A stretch of 64,000 bases of DNA from an uncultured Ruminococcus sp. (lineage in GTDB: Bacteria; Bacillota; Clostridia; Oscillospirales; Ruminococcaceae). Positions 26,505-35,468 of this stretch are shown here, piece by piece. Both the position numbers and the translations under genes were made by a program. The notes under the pieces were generated by a model. The model saw only the letters and a list, made by a program, of their open reading frames with translations. It had not been told where the DNA came from and ran no database searches. Location of the stretch: positions 1-64,000 of the forward strand of contig UQQA01000002.1 of assembly GCA_900543105.1 (NCBI GenBank), in the 5' to 3' direction. Position 1 is the stretch's first letter. Each line of letters starts with the position of its first letter.

Positions 26505-27854
26505 TTATCGCTTGAGGTTTACGAGTTCTTCGAGCATCGAGTCGGAAGTCGTGATGATCCTTGCGTTAGCCTGGAAGCCTCTCTGTGTAACGATCATATC
26601 GGAGAATTCCTGAGCAAGGTTTACGTTGGACATTTCGAGCTTGTTGGAAGCAACTGTACCTGCACCCTGCTCGCCTGCTTTTCTTACCTTGCCCGAGCCT
26701 GAAGCTGCAGTCTCGGAGAAGCTTGTGTCGCCGTTTTCGATAAGACCCTCGGGGTTGTCGAAAACTGTGATCTCAACACGCGCGATAGCCTTGAGTGTGT
26801 TGTTGTATGTAGTTGTGATAACGCCGTCCGAGCCGATAGTGAACGCAGCAAGGTCAGCATATGTGAACTTGCCCGTTACAGCGAGGTCGTCAACTGTATA
26901 GGGTACATCATTGCCTGCATCGTCTTTTTTCTGATTAACAAGGGTGTATGCCTGCTGTGCGCCTGTGTCATCGATCGTCACTGCGGACATAGCTGCCGAG
27001 CTTGTGGGATCGTTGGGGTCTTTCTTTGTGTATTTAAAGAAAGGAAGAGCCTTGCCGTTATCGTCCTCCATTGTTACATAGTTGCCCTTGAGGTCGCAGA
27101 GATAGAAGGTCTCATCGCCCGTTGTGTCATCTTTATCGATCTCACCCTGCTTGTAGCCGACGATCTTTCCGTCCTTGATAACAGCTTCAGGCTTTCTGTT
27201 GGTGTAAAGATAGCCTGTGTCCGTATCGGTATAAATGCCGTAAGCGTCTGCAATGAGGTCGTTTACGTTGATAGTGTTTTCAAAGGTATAGTCTGTGGAG
27301 TTTATCTGATTGTCGCCGTTGTTGTCCTGAAGAGTATTCTTGAGAAGCTCCTGAGCGGAAAGGTCGCTGTTAAGGAGAAGACCCTTTTCGGTATTTCTTG
27401 TACCGAGAATGAATCTGTTGTTGTTGGAAACGAGATTACCGGCGCTGTCGATGCCGAAGTTGCCGTTTCTTGTGTATGTTATAGAGTCGGGCGAAGCTGT
27501 GAGGTCGGGAGCGCCGCCGTCTGCGCCTGAGGAGAATGCGCCCGTTGCGAAGAAGCCGTCGCCGCTGATAGCGAGGTCGAGGGTCCTGTTGGTGGACTGG
27601 AACGAGGACTGCGACATATCTCTGTCGATCGAAGCTACCTGCGTACCGTAGCCGACTGTGGACGGGTTGTTGCCCGCAAAGCTTTCAGTACCTGCTGCGG
27701 CTGTCTTTACCGACTGGTAGAAAACATCGCTGAACGAAGCTCTGGAGGATTTGAAGCCATAAGTATTGACGTTGGCGATATTGTTACCGATAACGTCCAT
27801 TTTTGTCTGGTGGGAGGTAAGTCCCGAAACACCTGAATAAAGAGATCTAACCAT
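26505..27854 (-). CDS. flgE: Flagellar hook protein FlgE
   Basis: FlgE polymerises into the hook outside the cell. The N-terminus MVRSLYSGVSGLTSHQTKMD with NNIANVNTYGFKSSR and the C-terminus with SNVNLAQEFSDMIVTQRGFQANARII are the coiled-coil D0/D1 regions. The 449-residue length is in the normal range. The middle is Asp/Thr/Gly-rich, as expected for surface-exposed hook domains. Confidence 0.95.
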   Translation of the reverse strand: MVRSLYSGVSGLTSHQTKMDVIGNNIANVNTYGFKSSRASFSDVFYQSVKTAAAGTESFAGNNPSTVGYGTQVASIDRDMSQSSFQSTNRTLDLAISGDGFFATGAFSSGADGGAPDLTASPDSITYTRNGNFGIDSAGNLVSNNNRFILGTRNTEKGLLLNSDLSAQELLKNTLQDNNGDNQINSTDYTFENTINVNDLIADAYGIYTDTDTGYLYTNRKPEAVIKDGKIVGYKQGEIDKDDTTGDETFYLCDLKGNYVTMEDDNGKALPFFKYTKKDPNDPTSSAAMSAVTIDDTGAQQAYTLVNQKKDDAGNDVPYTVDDLAVTGKFTYADLAAFTIGSDGVITTTYNNTLKAIARVEITVFDNPEGLIENGDTSFSETAASGSGKVRKAGEQGAGTVASNKLEMSNVNLAQEFSDMIVTQRGFQANARIITTSDSMLEELVNLKR

Positions 27855-27971
27855 TTTAATTACACTCCTTAAAAAAGTTGCTGTTATATCTGTGCGGAGC
27901 GTCCGTCAAGTCAGTCGGGACGCTTATGATCTCCGGTTAGGTCCGATCGTTCTGACCGCACATTATTCTTT

Positions 27972-28391
27972 TCACATTATAACAGTAGAATCAATATTCG
28001 TGAAAATATTTCCCTGCATATCATCTGCGGAGAGGGTCGTGATGACCTTGTTGTTTTTTATGCTGACGATGAAAGCATTTGAGCCTATCATGACAAGTGC
28101 ATCGTTCGAGCCTTTTTCGCCTGCAAGCTCGACAGCCTTATTGAGCCGTTCGAGGGTATCGCCGTTTTCAATATCGATCCGACGTTCGGATATCCTCTCA
28201 AGAGCATGCTTTGAAAAGACCACTCCGCTCTGTACGTTCTGCTCAGTGCGCTTTTTTTCGTCAAGCTGACTTTGCAGTTCCTTTGCAAAACCGCTGTCCT
28301 CGGGTGAAGTTTTCTGCGCGGTGAATCCGCCGACCCTTCCCGTCGTGACCGCCGTAATGCCTCGCGACTGCATCAGTTCGCTTATAAGCAC
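27972..28391 (-). CDS. Flagellar operon protein, TIGR02530-like
   Basis: This 139-residue protein resembles the uncharacterised family found between flgD and flgE in Bacillus and Clostridium flagellar operons. The conserved centre is FSKHALERISERRID and the end ALVMIGSNAFIVSIKNNKVIT. The role is unknown. The first usable start is a GTG at 28391. It follows flgD by 21 bp, and 117 bp of non-coding DNA separate it from flgE. Confidence 0.8.
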   Translation of the reverse strand: MLISELMQSRGITAVTTGRVGGFTAQKTSPEDSGFAKELQSQLDEKKRTEQNVQSGVVFSKHALERISERRIDIENGDTLERLNKAVELAGEKGSNDALVMIGSNAFIVSIKNNKVITTLSADDMQGNIFTNIDSTVIM

Positions 28392-28412
28392 CCCGAAACA
28401 CCGTCCTTTCGT

Positions 28413-30167
28413 TTAACCGACAACATTTACTCCCATTGAAGTAAGGTTCTGTCTGAGGTTCTCAAACTTCTGAGCGGACTGTGACTTTGCATAGTATGCG
28501 ATCGAAACTTCAAACGGTGTGACATCGCTTCCGACCTGCTCATTGATGATCTGGTCGATGGTGTATTTGCCGGATGTTTCGAGCCAGCCTGAATTGCCGT
28601 TGTCGAACATTATCTCAACGCGCTGTTTGCCGTTCTTGAAGGTAACGACTTCGCCAAGTCTGCCGACACCGCAGTAGCCGATCTCCGAGATCTCTCTGCC
28701 GCTGATCGTTTTTCCGATAACTCTGGAAGTATCTATTCTCGAAGTGATAGCTCTGTTGTTGATGAACTTGATATCATACATTCTTGTTCCGAGAGCATCT
28801 GCAAGAGCCGCCTGTTCGGGATATTTGTCTGCATCAAGTCTGTGAGGTGCGCAGTCGGAGTTTGAAATGCCCGGCTTTGAATCGGAATAGGCTTCAAGTC
28901 CATACTTTGCGCTGTATCTTGTGCTGTAGCTTCCGTCTGAAATGATGCTGTAGACCTGCGCATTGGAAAGTGTCGGCGTAAGCTGACCCGTTCTCGATGC
29001 GTTTGCAACAGCATAAAGGTTAGAGGTTGTGAGCGGGATATCATATCTGCCTGCGGTGAGTGTTACAGCTGTATCCGATGAAGATGAAGCCGCCGCGGAG
29101 GAAGTATTTGACGAAGTATTGGCATAAAGCGTATTGTAGCTTGCGTTCTGTGTGCCTGCGGAAAGGTTTGCCGAGGTCACATTGTCATTTGCGTTCGCAT
29201 AAGACGCATTCGGAAGAATAAGATCCTGAAGATCCTCATACTGTGCAAGATATGCAGCCGCATAATTCGGGATATCGAGCTTTGTTACCGTTACCGTTTC
29301 ATAACCGTCAAGGTTCGGTTTAAGATTGTTTATAACGCTCTGCGACTTTGTTTCAGTGCCGCTGATAGAATCGATAGTGCTCATAAGCTCGCTGAACAGA
29401 GCGTCCGACTGAGCCATATAGCTTGACATCGTTTCAGCCTGAGTTACGGTTGAATCGGTAGTGGTCGTTGTGCCTTCGGGAGCGTTTGTGTTTTCCCCGC
29501 CATTTTCGGTATTGGAAGGACCGTCTGTTCCCTCTGTTTTATCAGTGCCGTTTTCATCTTTGTTTCCGCTGTTTTTGAGCGAAACATCTTTGAGCGGATA
29601 CTTATCCTTGCCGTCAACGATAACATAAGCGTTTCCGTCGAGTACAAGAACGTTGGTTACCTTGCCGCCTGCGACCACTTCGCCCTCGGAAGAACCGTTG
29701 ATATTGACTTCCTGACCGATAAGCTTCGAGAGAAGATTGTAGATATCGGAAGAAGTAACGTTTGAAACCGTTGAAACTTCATACTTGCTGCCGTTTACAA
29801 CAAGGTAAGGCGTACCGTCCGAAACAACTACGGATTCAACAATGCCCGTGTCATAATCGTGACCGTCATTGACCGTTACAGCCTTTCCGACAAGGTTTGT
29901 CGCATAGCTGATATTTGCCTGAGAGGTCATATTCTTGATACCTTCGAGCATCGAATAGGACGACATCTGCTGGAGCATATCGGTATCGCTCATAGGGTCG
30001 TTGAAGTCCTGATTGGACATCTGCGTTGCGAGTACCTTTAAGTAGCTGTCAAAGTCCATATAGGAAGTAGCTTCGTCACCCTTTGTCGTATCAACGACCT
30101 TGTTGCTGTACTTTGAGTAAGCGCCGCCCGTTGAATCGATCGAAAGGTTCCCTAAGCTGTTAGCCAT
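28413..30167 (-). CDS. flgD: Flagellar hook assembly protein FlgD, greatly extended
   Basis: FlgD caps the growing hook. Residues 38-80 carry the family core (DSYLKVLATQMSNQDFNDPM, MSSYSMLEGIKNM). The protein is 584 residues, far above the usual 130-250. It has two tandem copies of a small beta module, about 92-137 (VESVVVSDGTPYLVVNG) and 147-197 (VTNVLVLDGNAYVIVDG), then a Thr/Asn/Gly-rich linker to about 245, and a unique C-terminal half of about 300 residues with a Tyr/Ser/Asn-rich stretch and a final domain containing IGKTISGREISEIGYCGVGR. Its start overlaps fliK by 16 bp. The C-terminal half is not recognised. Confidence 0.85.
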   Translation of the reverse strand: MANSLGNLSIDSTGGAYSKYSNKVVDTTKGDEATSYMDFDSYLKVLATQMSNQDFNDPMSDTDMLQQMSSYSMLEGIKNMTSQANISYATNLVGKAVTVNDGHDYDTGIVESVVVSDGTPYLVVNGSKYEVSTVSNVTSSDIYNLLSKLIGQEVNINGSSEGEVVAGGKVTNVLVLDGNAYVIVDGKDKYPLKDVSLKNSGNKDENGTDKTEGTDGPSNTENGGENTNAPEGTTTTTDSTVTQAETMSSYMAQSDALFSELMSTIDSISGTETKSQSVINNLKPNLDGYETVTVTKLDIPNYAAAYLAQYEDLQDLILPNASYANANDNVTSANLSAGTQNASYNTLYANTSSNTSSAAASSSSDTAVTLTAGRYDIPLTTSNLYAVANASRTGQLTPTLSNAQVYSIISDGSYSTRYSAKYGLEAYSDSKPGISNSDCAPHRLDADKYPEQAALADALGTRMYDIKFINNRAITSRIDTSRVIGKTISGREISEIGYCGVGRLGEVVTFKNGKQRVEIMFDNGNSGWLETSGKYTIDQIINEQVGSDVTPFEVSIAYYAKSQSAQKFENLRQNLTSMGVNVVG

Positions 30168-31648
30168 AATTTTGCCTCCTTTAAAAGTTTTCTTGCCGCT
30201 GTAACTCCGCTTTCCGCTTCGTCATCAGCCTTTGCAATGCCCGAGATACGTCCGCTGTTCGTGCTTTCGCTCTGTGAAGCACCGCCGTTTTGACGGTTAA
30301 AGCTCTGGTTCGAGAAGTCGAGTCCCATATAGGAAGCCGCCTCCGAGGGAGCAACAACGTTCACATTCCGAACGTCAACGTTCTGTTTTGCAAAGCTTTC
30401 GGTAAGTGCTGCCGAGTTCGCTGCGAGTGCCTTGCCGACTTCTTCATTTGAAGCTGCGAGGACTACGGAAACCGCGCCCGATGTATCGGAAGTTACCTTA
30501 ACTGCAACTTCGCCGAGGTTTTCGGGTTTGAGAACCACCACAAGCTCCCGGACTGCGCCGTTCTGCGTTGTTTCACTGACGCTCTGCGTTATCTGCCGGA
30601 CTGCAAAATCTGCAAGCTGCTTGTAGACCTCAACTGTGTCTGTCGGTATCTCGATATCAGCCAAAATATTCGTCTGAACGGGGTTCTGCGCCGTAAGGAC
30701 AACGTTTGCCGCTGCCTGCTCTGCGCTGTTTTCGTCCGAGCCCGTGATAACTCTTATCTGCGCCGAAACATCGTTTATCCTTGCGAATGCGGCTGTCTTG
30801 TGGAACGCTGCAAAAGAGGTATCGGCTGAATTTGCGCTGTTATCATTGTAGAGTGCAAGCTTTAATGCGCTTTGGAAGCTTTCAAAGGAAGACAGATCGT
30901 TAAATTCCGTCTTATTTTCGAGGATAGACACTATCGTTTCGGCTTTCTGCGTTGGAGCGGTATCGGAGGAAAGAACTTCCGTCACCGAAGCTGCCTTTGC
31001 CGCTGCTTCAAAAGGGATCTCGTCAAGAATTTCCTCGTTTGTGCCGGCAGGCATCATACCCATCATAGAAACGACTGCGTTTGCGAGAGCCGAAAGGTTG
31101 GTATCATCGCCCTCTGCAAGCTTTTTCAGCTCATCTGCGATCTCATCTGCCGACTTTCCCTCGGAAAGACCCGTTTCAAGCACCGCCGAGATATCTCCGA
31201 GCGTAAGTGCAAGTCCCGTTTCTTCGTCCGAAACGAAATCTTCGCCGTCCTGCGAGGTCACGAACTTTATCATATTGGAAAGAATATTGATAACGTCGGT
31301 ATTTTCATCATCGTTCTGCGAAGAGCTGTCCGAAGTGCCGTACATAAACTTTTCAGCCGCATTTCCGACCGAGAGCATCATTTTCACCGCTGCATCGATA
31401 ACGCTTTTGTCTGCGTTGGAAACGTCCTGCGCAAGCTCCGAAACAAGCTTTGAAAAGGTGTTGTTATCCTCCGATGCATCTTCGGTAATGTCAACCTCCT
31501 GCGTGATATCGTCAACGGGTGTATTCGATGTTACAGCCGAGCCGAGAATGTCGCCAAAGCTTATTTCCGAAGCTGCGTTTGCATCGGTCGAACCGAAGGC
31601 GGGAGTATTTACGCCCATACCGATATTGAGAATGCTGCTTATATCCAT
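30152..31648 (-). CDS. fliK: Flagellar hook-length control protein FliK
   Basis: FliK measures hook length and triggers the FlhB switch. The protein is about 498 residues, acidic and Ala/Ser/Glu-rich in its N-terminal two thirds, as expected for an extended ruler. The C-terminal domain has the FliK signature VRELVVVLKPENLGEVAVKV. The ATG at 31648 follows AAAGGAGGTGAAAATT; the GTG at 31657 lies inside that ribosome binding site and is rejected. Confidence 0.9.
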   Translation of the reverse strand: MDISSILNIGMGVNTPAFGSTDANAASEISFGDILGSAVTSNTPVDDITQEVDITEDASEDNNTFSKLVSELAQDVSNADKSVIDAAVKMMLSVGNAAEKFMYGTSDSSSQNDDENTDVINILSNMIKFVTSQDGEDFVSDEETGLALTLGDISAVLETGLSEGKSADEIADELKKLAEGDDTNLSALANAVVSMMGMMPAGTNEEILDEIPFEAAAKAASVTEVLSSDTAPTQKAETIVSILENKTEFNDLSSFESFQSALKLALYNDNSANSADTSFAAFHKTAAFARINDVSAQIRVITGSDENSAEQAAANVVLTAQNPVQTNILADIEIPTDTVEVYKQLADFAVRQITQSVSETTQNGAVRELVVVLKPENLGEVAVKVTSDTSGAVSVVLAASNEEVGKALAANSAALTESFAKQNVDVRNVNVVAPSEAASYMGLDFSNQSFNRQNGGASQSESTNSGRISGIAKADDEAESGVTAARKLLKEAKLWLTA

Positions 31649-31669
31649 AATTTTCACCTCCTTTCAGTG

Positions 31670-31713
31670 GGGCGGGGAAGCCCCGCTGCAAATTCGCGCC
31701 ACGCCTTGTTTCG
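31670..31713. repeat. REP-like repeat between fliK and fliJ, copy 3
   Basis: Read on the minus strand this is GGCGTGGCGCGAATTTGCAG then CGGGGCTTCCCCGCC, the same pattern as the copies at 26.3-26.5 kb, with an added perfect CGGGG/CCCCG hairpin. Confidence 0.6.
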
Positions 31714-31778
31714 CACGTTTGCGGTATAAATGAATTTACTGCCGCGAAGATAGTTTTGTTGTGCCGTCGATTCAATTC

Positions 31779-31817
31779 GGGTGGGAAGCCCCACTGCAAA
31801 TCCACGCTATGCTTCGC
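31779..31817. repeat. REP-like repeat between fliK and fliJ, copy 4
   Basis: Minus-strand AGCGTGGATTTGCAG then TGGGGCTTCCCACCC. Compared with copy 3, the hairpin bases have changed on both sides (TGGG/CCCA against CGGG/CCCG), so the fold is kept. Confidence 0.6.
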
Positions 31818-31831
31818 AGTGCTTTCCTGCC

Positions 31832-32269
31832 TTATCTGTATGTGCTGTTCATAACGTATTCGGAAATGAACTGTTCTTCCGCTTTCTGCACCTTGAATTT
31901 GTATTCTTCAAGCTGCTTTTCTTCGAGCTTTTCGAGGGAGGAGACCTCCTTTGTCGCATCGATAACAACACCGAGCTGACGCTGTACCTTTTTCTCCATT
32001 TCATCTATTGAATTTTCAAGCTCCTTTATCTGCATACGGAGCGACTGGTGATAGCTTTTGAACATCGTTATCTGCATTACGGTTATGCCCTTGCCCGAAA
32101 GCTCCCTGAACTCATCCGCCGAGCGTTTGAGCTTGGCTTCGAGCTGCATTTTTTCCTCCTGCATCTGCTGCTGCTGCATTCGCAGGTGAGCGAGATTGTT
32201 CTTTTCTCTGTCAAGCACCTGTTTTTTATAACCCATAAGCTTGTTTAGTGAAAATTCAAACCGCTTCAA
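31832..32269 (-). CDS. fliJ: Flagellar export chaperone FliJ
   Basis: FliJ is a coiled-coil stalk of the export ATPase. The 145-residue protein begins FEFSLNKLMGYKKQVLDREK and is nearly all charged helix with a Gln/Met-rich stretch, as typical for FliJ. The start is a TTG at 32269 behind GGAGGTAATCATTC. It lies 20 bp after fliI. Confidence 0.88.
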   Translation of the reverse strand: MKRFEFSLNKLMGYKKQVLDREKNNLAHLRMQQQQMQEEKMQLEAKLKRSADEFRELSGKGITVMQITMFKSYHQSLRMQIKELENSIDEMEKKVQRQLGVVIDATKEVSSLEKLEEKQLEEYKFKVQKAEEQFISEYVMNSTYR

Positions 32270-32289
32270 GAATGATTACCTCCAAGGAG

Positions 32290-33594
32290 TTATTTTACAG
32301 CTTCTTCGAGCAGCTTCAGCGTTTCGTCAAAGGAGAATGCCTCGTCCGTTTTCTGCTGTAAAAATGCATTTATCTTGTCTATTTTTCTTATCGCTTCATC
32401 GAGCGCGGGGTTTGTGCCCTTTTTGTATGCGCCGATCGAAACGAGGTCGTAGTTTGCGTTATAGACCGAGAGGAGATTTCGCAGCTTTGCAGCGTTGTCC
32501 TTGTGCTTTTGGTCGGCGATCTCAGACATAAGTCGCGAAACCGATTCGAGTATCTCTATCGCAGGATAGTGGTTCTTTGCCGCTACCTTACGGGAAAGAA
32601 TGATATGACCGTCAATGATACCTCTGACCGTATCGGAGATAGGCTCGTTGGTATCGTCGCCCTCAACGAGAACGGTGTAGATGCCCGTTATCGAGCCTTT
32701 TTCAAAATTGCCCGCTCTTTCGAGCAGCTTCGGCATAGTGGTGTAAATTGACGGCGTATAGCCTCTTGCTATAGGCGCTTCGCCAGTTGCAAGACCTATC
32801 TCACGCTGTGCCATAGCATATCGTGTGAGCGAATCCATCATCAGCAGGACGTTTTTGCCCTGATCCTTGAAGTATTCCGCAATAGCCGTGGCGGTCATGG
32901 GACATTTATTTCTCATCATCGAGGGCTGATCGGAGGTCGCAACGACAAGGACTGACCTTGCCATTCCCTTTTCCCCGAGGTCACGCTCGATGAATTCAAG
33001 CACCTCTCGTCCACGCTCTCCTACGAGAGCGATAACGTTGATATCGGCTTCGACTTCTCTCGCTATCATACCGAGGAGCGTCGATTTTCCGACACCCGAG
33101 CCTGCGAAGATACCCATACGCTGACCTCTGCCTATTGTGAGCAGACCGTCTATCGCCTTTACGCCGAACGGGATAATATCGTCGATCCTCGGTCGGGTGA
33201 GCGGATTTACGGGGTTTCCTGCAATGGGGTAGCTGTCTGTGGTATGTATCGAACCTTTGCCGTCTATCGGTTCGCCGATAGCGTTGATGATCCGTCCGAC
33301 GAGTGCATCGCCCGTTCTGACTTCAAGCTGTCTGCCCGTATTGTCAACTATCGATCCGGGTCCTATGCCGTCGATGTCGGTATACGGCATCAGCACGACC
33401 TTTCCCTCGTTGAAGCCGACCGCTTCGCCGTAAATGAACTCGTCCGAGCCTTTGCGGAATATGCGGCAGACATCGCCGATGTTACATTCGGGACCCGTGG
33501 CTTCAACAGTCATACCGATGATCTTTTCAATTTTTCCCATGTGCCTGTAAAGATCGGCATTTTTGACGTTTTCACGGATAGCGTTAAAGTTCAT
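32290..33594 (-). CDS. fliI: Flagellum-specific ATPase FliI
   Basis: FliI is the F1-like ATPase of flagellar export. Walker A is GIFAGSGVGKSTLLGM, with ALVGERGREVLEFIE, the Walker B region VLLMMDSLTRYAMAQREIGL, and GYTPSIYTTMPKLLERAG, all typical of FliI/YscN. The 434-residue length is standard. Confidence 0.97.
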   Translation of the reverse strand: MNFNAIRENVKNADLYRHMGKIEKIIGMTVEATGPECNIGDVCRIFRKGSDEFIYGEAVGFNEGKVVLMPYTDIDGIGPGSIVDNTGRQLEVRTGDALVGRIINAIGEPIDGKGSIHTTDSYPIAGNPVNPLTRPRIDDIIPFGVKAIDGLLTIGRGQRMGIFAGSGVGKSTLLGMIAREVEADINVIALVGERGREVLEFIERDLGEKGMARSVLVVATSDQPSMMRNKCPMTATAIAEYFKDQGKNVLLMMDSLTRYAMAQREIGLATGEAPIARGYTPSIYTTMPKLLERAGNFEKGSITGIYTVLVEGDDTNEPISDTVRGIIDGHIILSRKVAAKNHYPAIEILESVSRLMSEIADQKHKDNAAKLRNLLSVYNANYDLVSIGAYKKGTNPALDEAIRKIDKINAFLQQKTDEAFSFDETLKLLEEAVK

Positions 33595-33610
33595 TCGGGT
33601 TATCTCCTCG

Positions 33611-34462
33611 TCATTCCTCGCCCCTTGTATTCTTCATTATCTCTTTGAGGAATTCAAGCTGGGTCGGAACGGAAGCATCAAGTATCTCTTCGCCGTTGTC
33701 GAGGATAACAGTGCCGTCCTCAGCATCGGGAAGAATTTCTATTTCAATATCTTTGATATAAGGAATTATCTGTTTGATGAGCTTTGCATCGGTCTTGATT
33801 TTTTTTGAAACCTCACCCTGCGCAAGCGAAATTTTTATGTAGTCGGAGTTGCGGAAGCTTTTTGCGGCATTTTCGATGATGCTTTCAATGACCTCGGGGT
33901 TGACCTTGAGTTCCTCGCCCGTGATCTTTTCAAGCATTTCGCACATCGTTTCGCGCATTTCGTTCTCGTTGTCGATGAAGTACGCGTCCTTGTGCGAATT
34001 TATATCGGAGAGAAGCTGTGCTGACGCATCGACGTACTTTCTGCACTTTTCGAGCGACTGCTTTTTGCCCTCGTCATAGCCTTCTTTGAAGCCCTCGGCT
34101 TTCGCCTTTTCCTTTAAGATAGCACACTCCTTGTTTGCCTTTTCGATAACTGCGGCAGTGGTTGCCTTAGCGTCCTCAGCGATGCTTTTCGCTTCAAGCT
34201 TTGCATTTTCGATTATCTCACGCCGTGCGGCTTCCGTTCTTATGCGGTAATCCTCGACTGCCGCCGCGACCTGACGATCGACTGCGGCGCGGAACTCCGC
34301 TTCCTTAGCGGCGGCTTCCCTCTGCTTCTGCTGTTCAAGCTCTTCGCGCGAAGGAGCTTCCTGCCCGACGTTCTCCTCACCCGGAAGAATGACGGTATTA
34401 TCGATCTTGACGGGTTGGGAAGCGCCATAGCTGTACGACTGGGATTTGTATATTTTAAGCAA
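33611..34462 (-). CDS. fliH: Flagellar assembly protein FliH
   Basis: FliH regulates FliI. The protein has 283 residues with a long charged, Ala/Glu/Lys-rich coiled coil (about 38-120) and a C-terminal domain with NPEVIESIIENAAKSF. The start is a TTG at 34462, overlapping the fliG end by 8 bp with GGAGAGGACGAG upstream, so translation is coupled. Confidence 0.88.
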   Translation of the reverse strand: MLKIYKSQSYSYGASQPVKIDNTVILPGEENVGQEAPSREELEQQKQREAAAKEAEFRAAVDRQVAAAVEDYRIRTEAARREIIENAKLEAKSIAEDAKATTAAVIEKANKECAILKEKAKAEGFKEGYDEGKKQSLEKCRKYVDASAQLLSDINSHKDAYFIDNENEMRETMCEMLEKITGEELKVNPEVIESIIENAAKSFRNSDYIKISLAQGEVSKKIKTDAKLIKQIIPYIKDIEIEILPDAEDGTVILDNGEEILDASVPTQLEFLKEIMKNTRGEE

Positions 34463-35465
34463 TTATCTCGTCCTCTCCGCCCTTGCCGATAACAAGCTCG
34501 CCCTCTTCTTCGAGGTGTCTTATGATGCCGACAATTCTCTGCTGAGCTTCGTCAACGTCACGCATACGAACGTTATGCAGATATTCGATCTCCTGCTGAA
34601 TGGATTCCTGCATTCTCTGCGGCATATTCGCATAGAGAGCCGCTGCGACCTCGGCGTTCGAGCCTTTGATCGCGATAGCGAGATCCTTCGCTTCGACATC
34701 TCTGATAAAACGCTGAATGGACATAGAGTCGAGTCCGAGAATATCCTCGAATACGAACATCTTCTTCTTGATCTCTTCAACAAGTGCGGGATCTTTCGAG
34801 GAGAGTTCGTCGAAGATGTGCTTTTCTGTTCCTCTGTCGACCTTGTTGAGGATATCGGCAACAAAGTTTACGCCGCCGACCGTAGTAAGATCCATAGAAA
34901 CGACTGCGGCAAACTTTCTTTCGAGTGTTTCTTCAATAGAATGAATGGTTTCAGGCGAAGCCGATTCCATTTTCGCGATCCTTTCAACGACTTCGACCCG
35001 CTTTTCCTTAGGCAGTTCCTGAAGCACGGCGGAAGCCTGCTCGGACTTGACATAAGAAAGCACAAGGGCGATAGTCTGCGGATTTTCGTTCTGAATGATA
35101 GCAAGCAGGTTCTTGTAGTCGGATTTTCTGACGAACTCGAACGCTTTCGTCTGCATCGACTTGGAAACACGCTCCATGAGCTTGTTTGCCTGTTCAACAC
35201 CATAAGCCTTTTCAAGAATACTTCTTGCATATTCAATGCCGCCCTCGGAGATAACTTTCTGGGTAAGGCAAAGCTCGTAGAATTCGTTCAGAGTCGAATC
35301 AACGATATTAGCCTCAAGGTAAGGCAGGCTTGAAATTTCGTATGTGAGCTTTTCAACATCATCATCGGAAAGGCGTTTGTAAACGTAGGCAGCATTTTCA
35401 GCGCCGATCGATGTAACAACGACCGCAGCCTTTTGCAGGTTTGTAAGTTCTTGGATATCAGGCAT
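34455..35465 (-). CDS. fliG: Flagellar motor switch protein FliG
   Basis: FliG transmits torque between stator and rotor. The 336-residue protein has the three armadillo-like domains, with LQKAAVVVTSIGAENAAYVYKRL at the start and, in the torque domain, LGLDSMSIQRFIRDVEAKDL and AIKGSNAEVAAALYANMPQR. It starts 3 bp after fliF. Confidence 0.96.
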   Translation of the reverse strand: MPDIQELTNLQKAAVVVTSIGAENAAYVYKRLSDDDVEKLTYEISSLPYLEANIVDSTLNEFYELCLTQKVISEGGIEYARSILEKAYGVEQANKLMERVSKSMQTKAFEFVRKSDYKNLLAIIQNENPQTIALVLSYVKSEQASAVLQELPKEKRVEVVERIAKMESASPETIHSIEETLERKFAAVVSMDLTTVGGVNFVADILNKVDRGTEKHIFDELSSKDPALVEEIKKKMFVFEDILGLDSMSIQRFIRDVEAKDLAIAIKGSNAEVAAALYANMPQRMQESIQQEIEYLHNVRMRDVDEAQQRIVGIIRHLEEEGELVIGKGGEDEIIA

Positions 35466-35468
35466 TGC

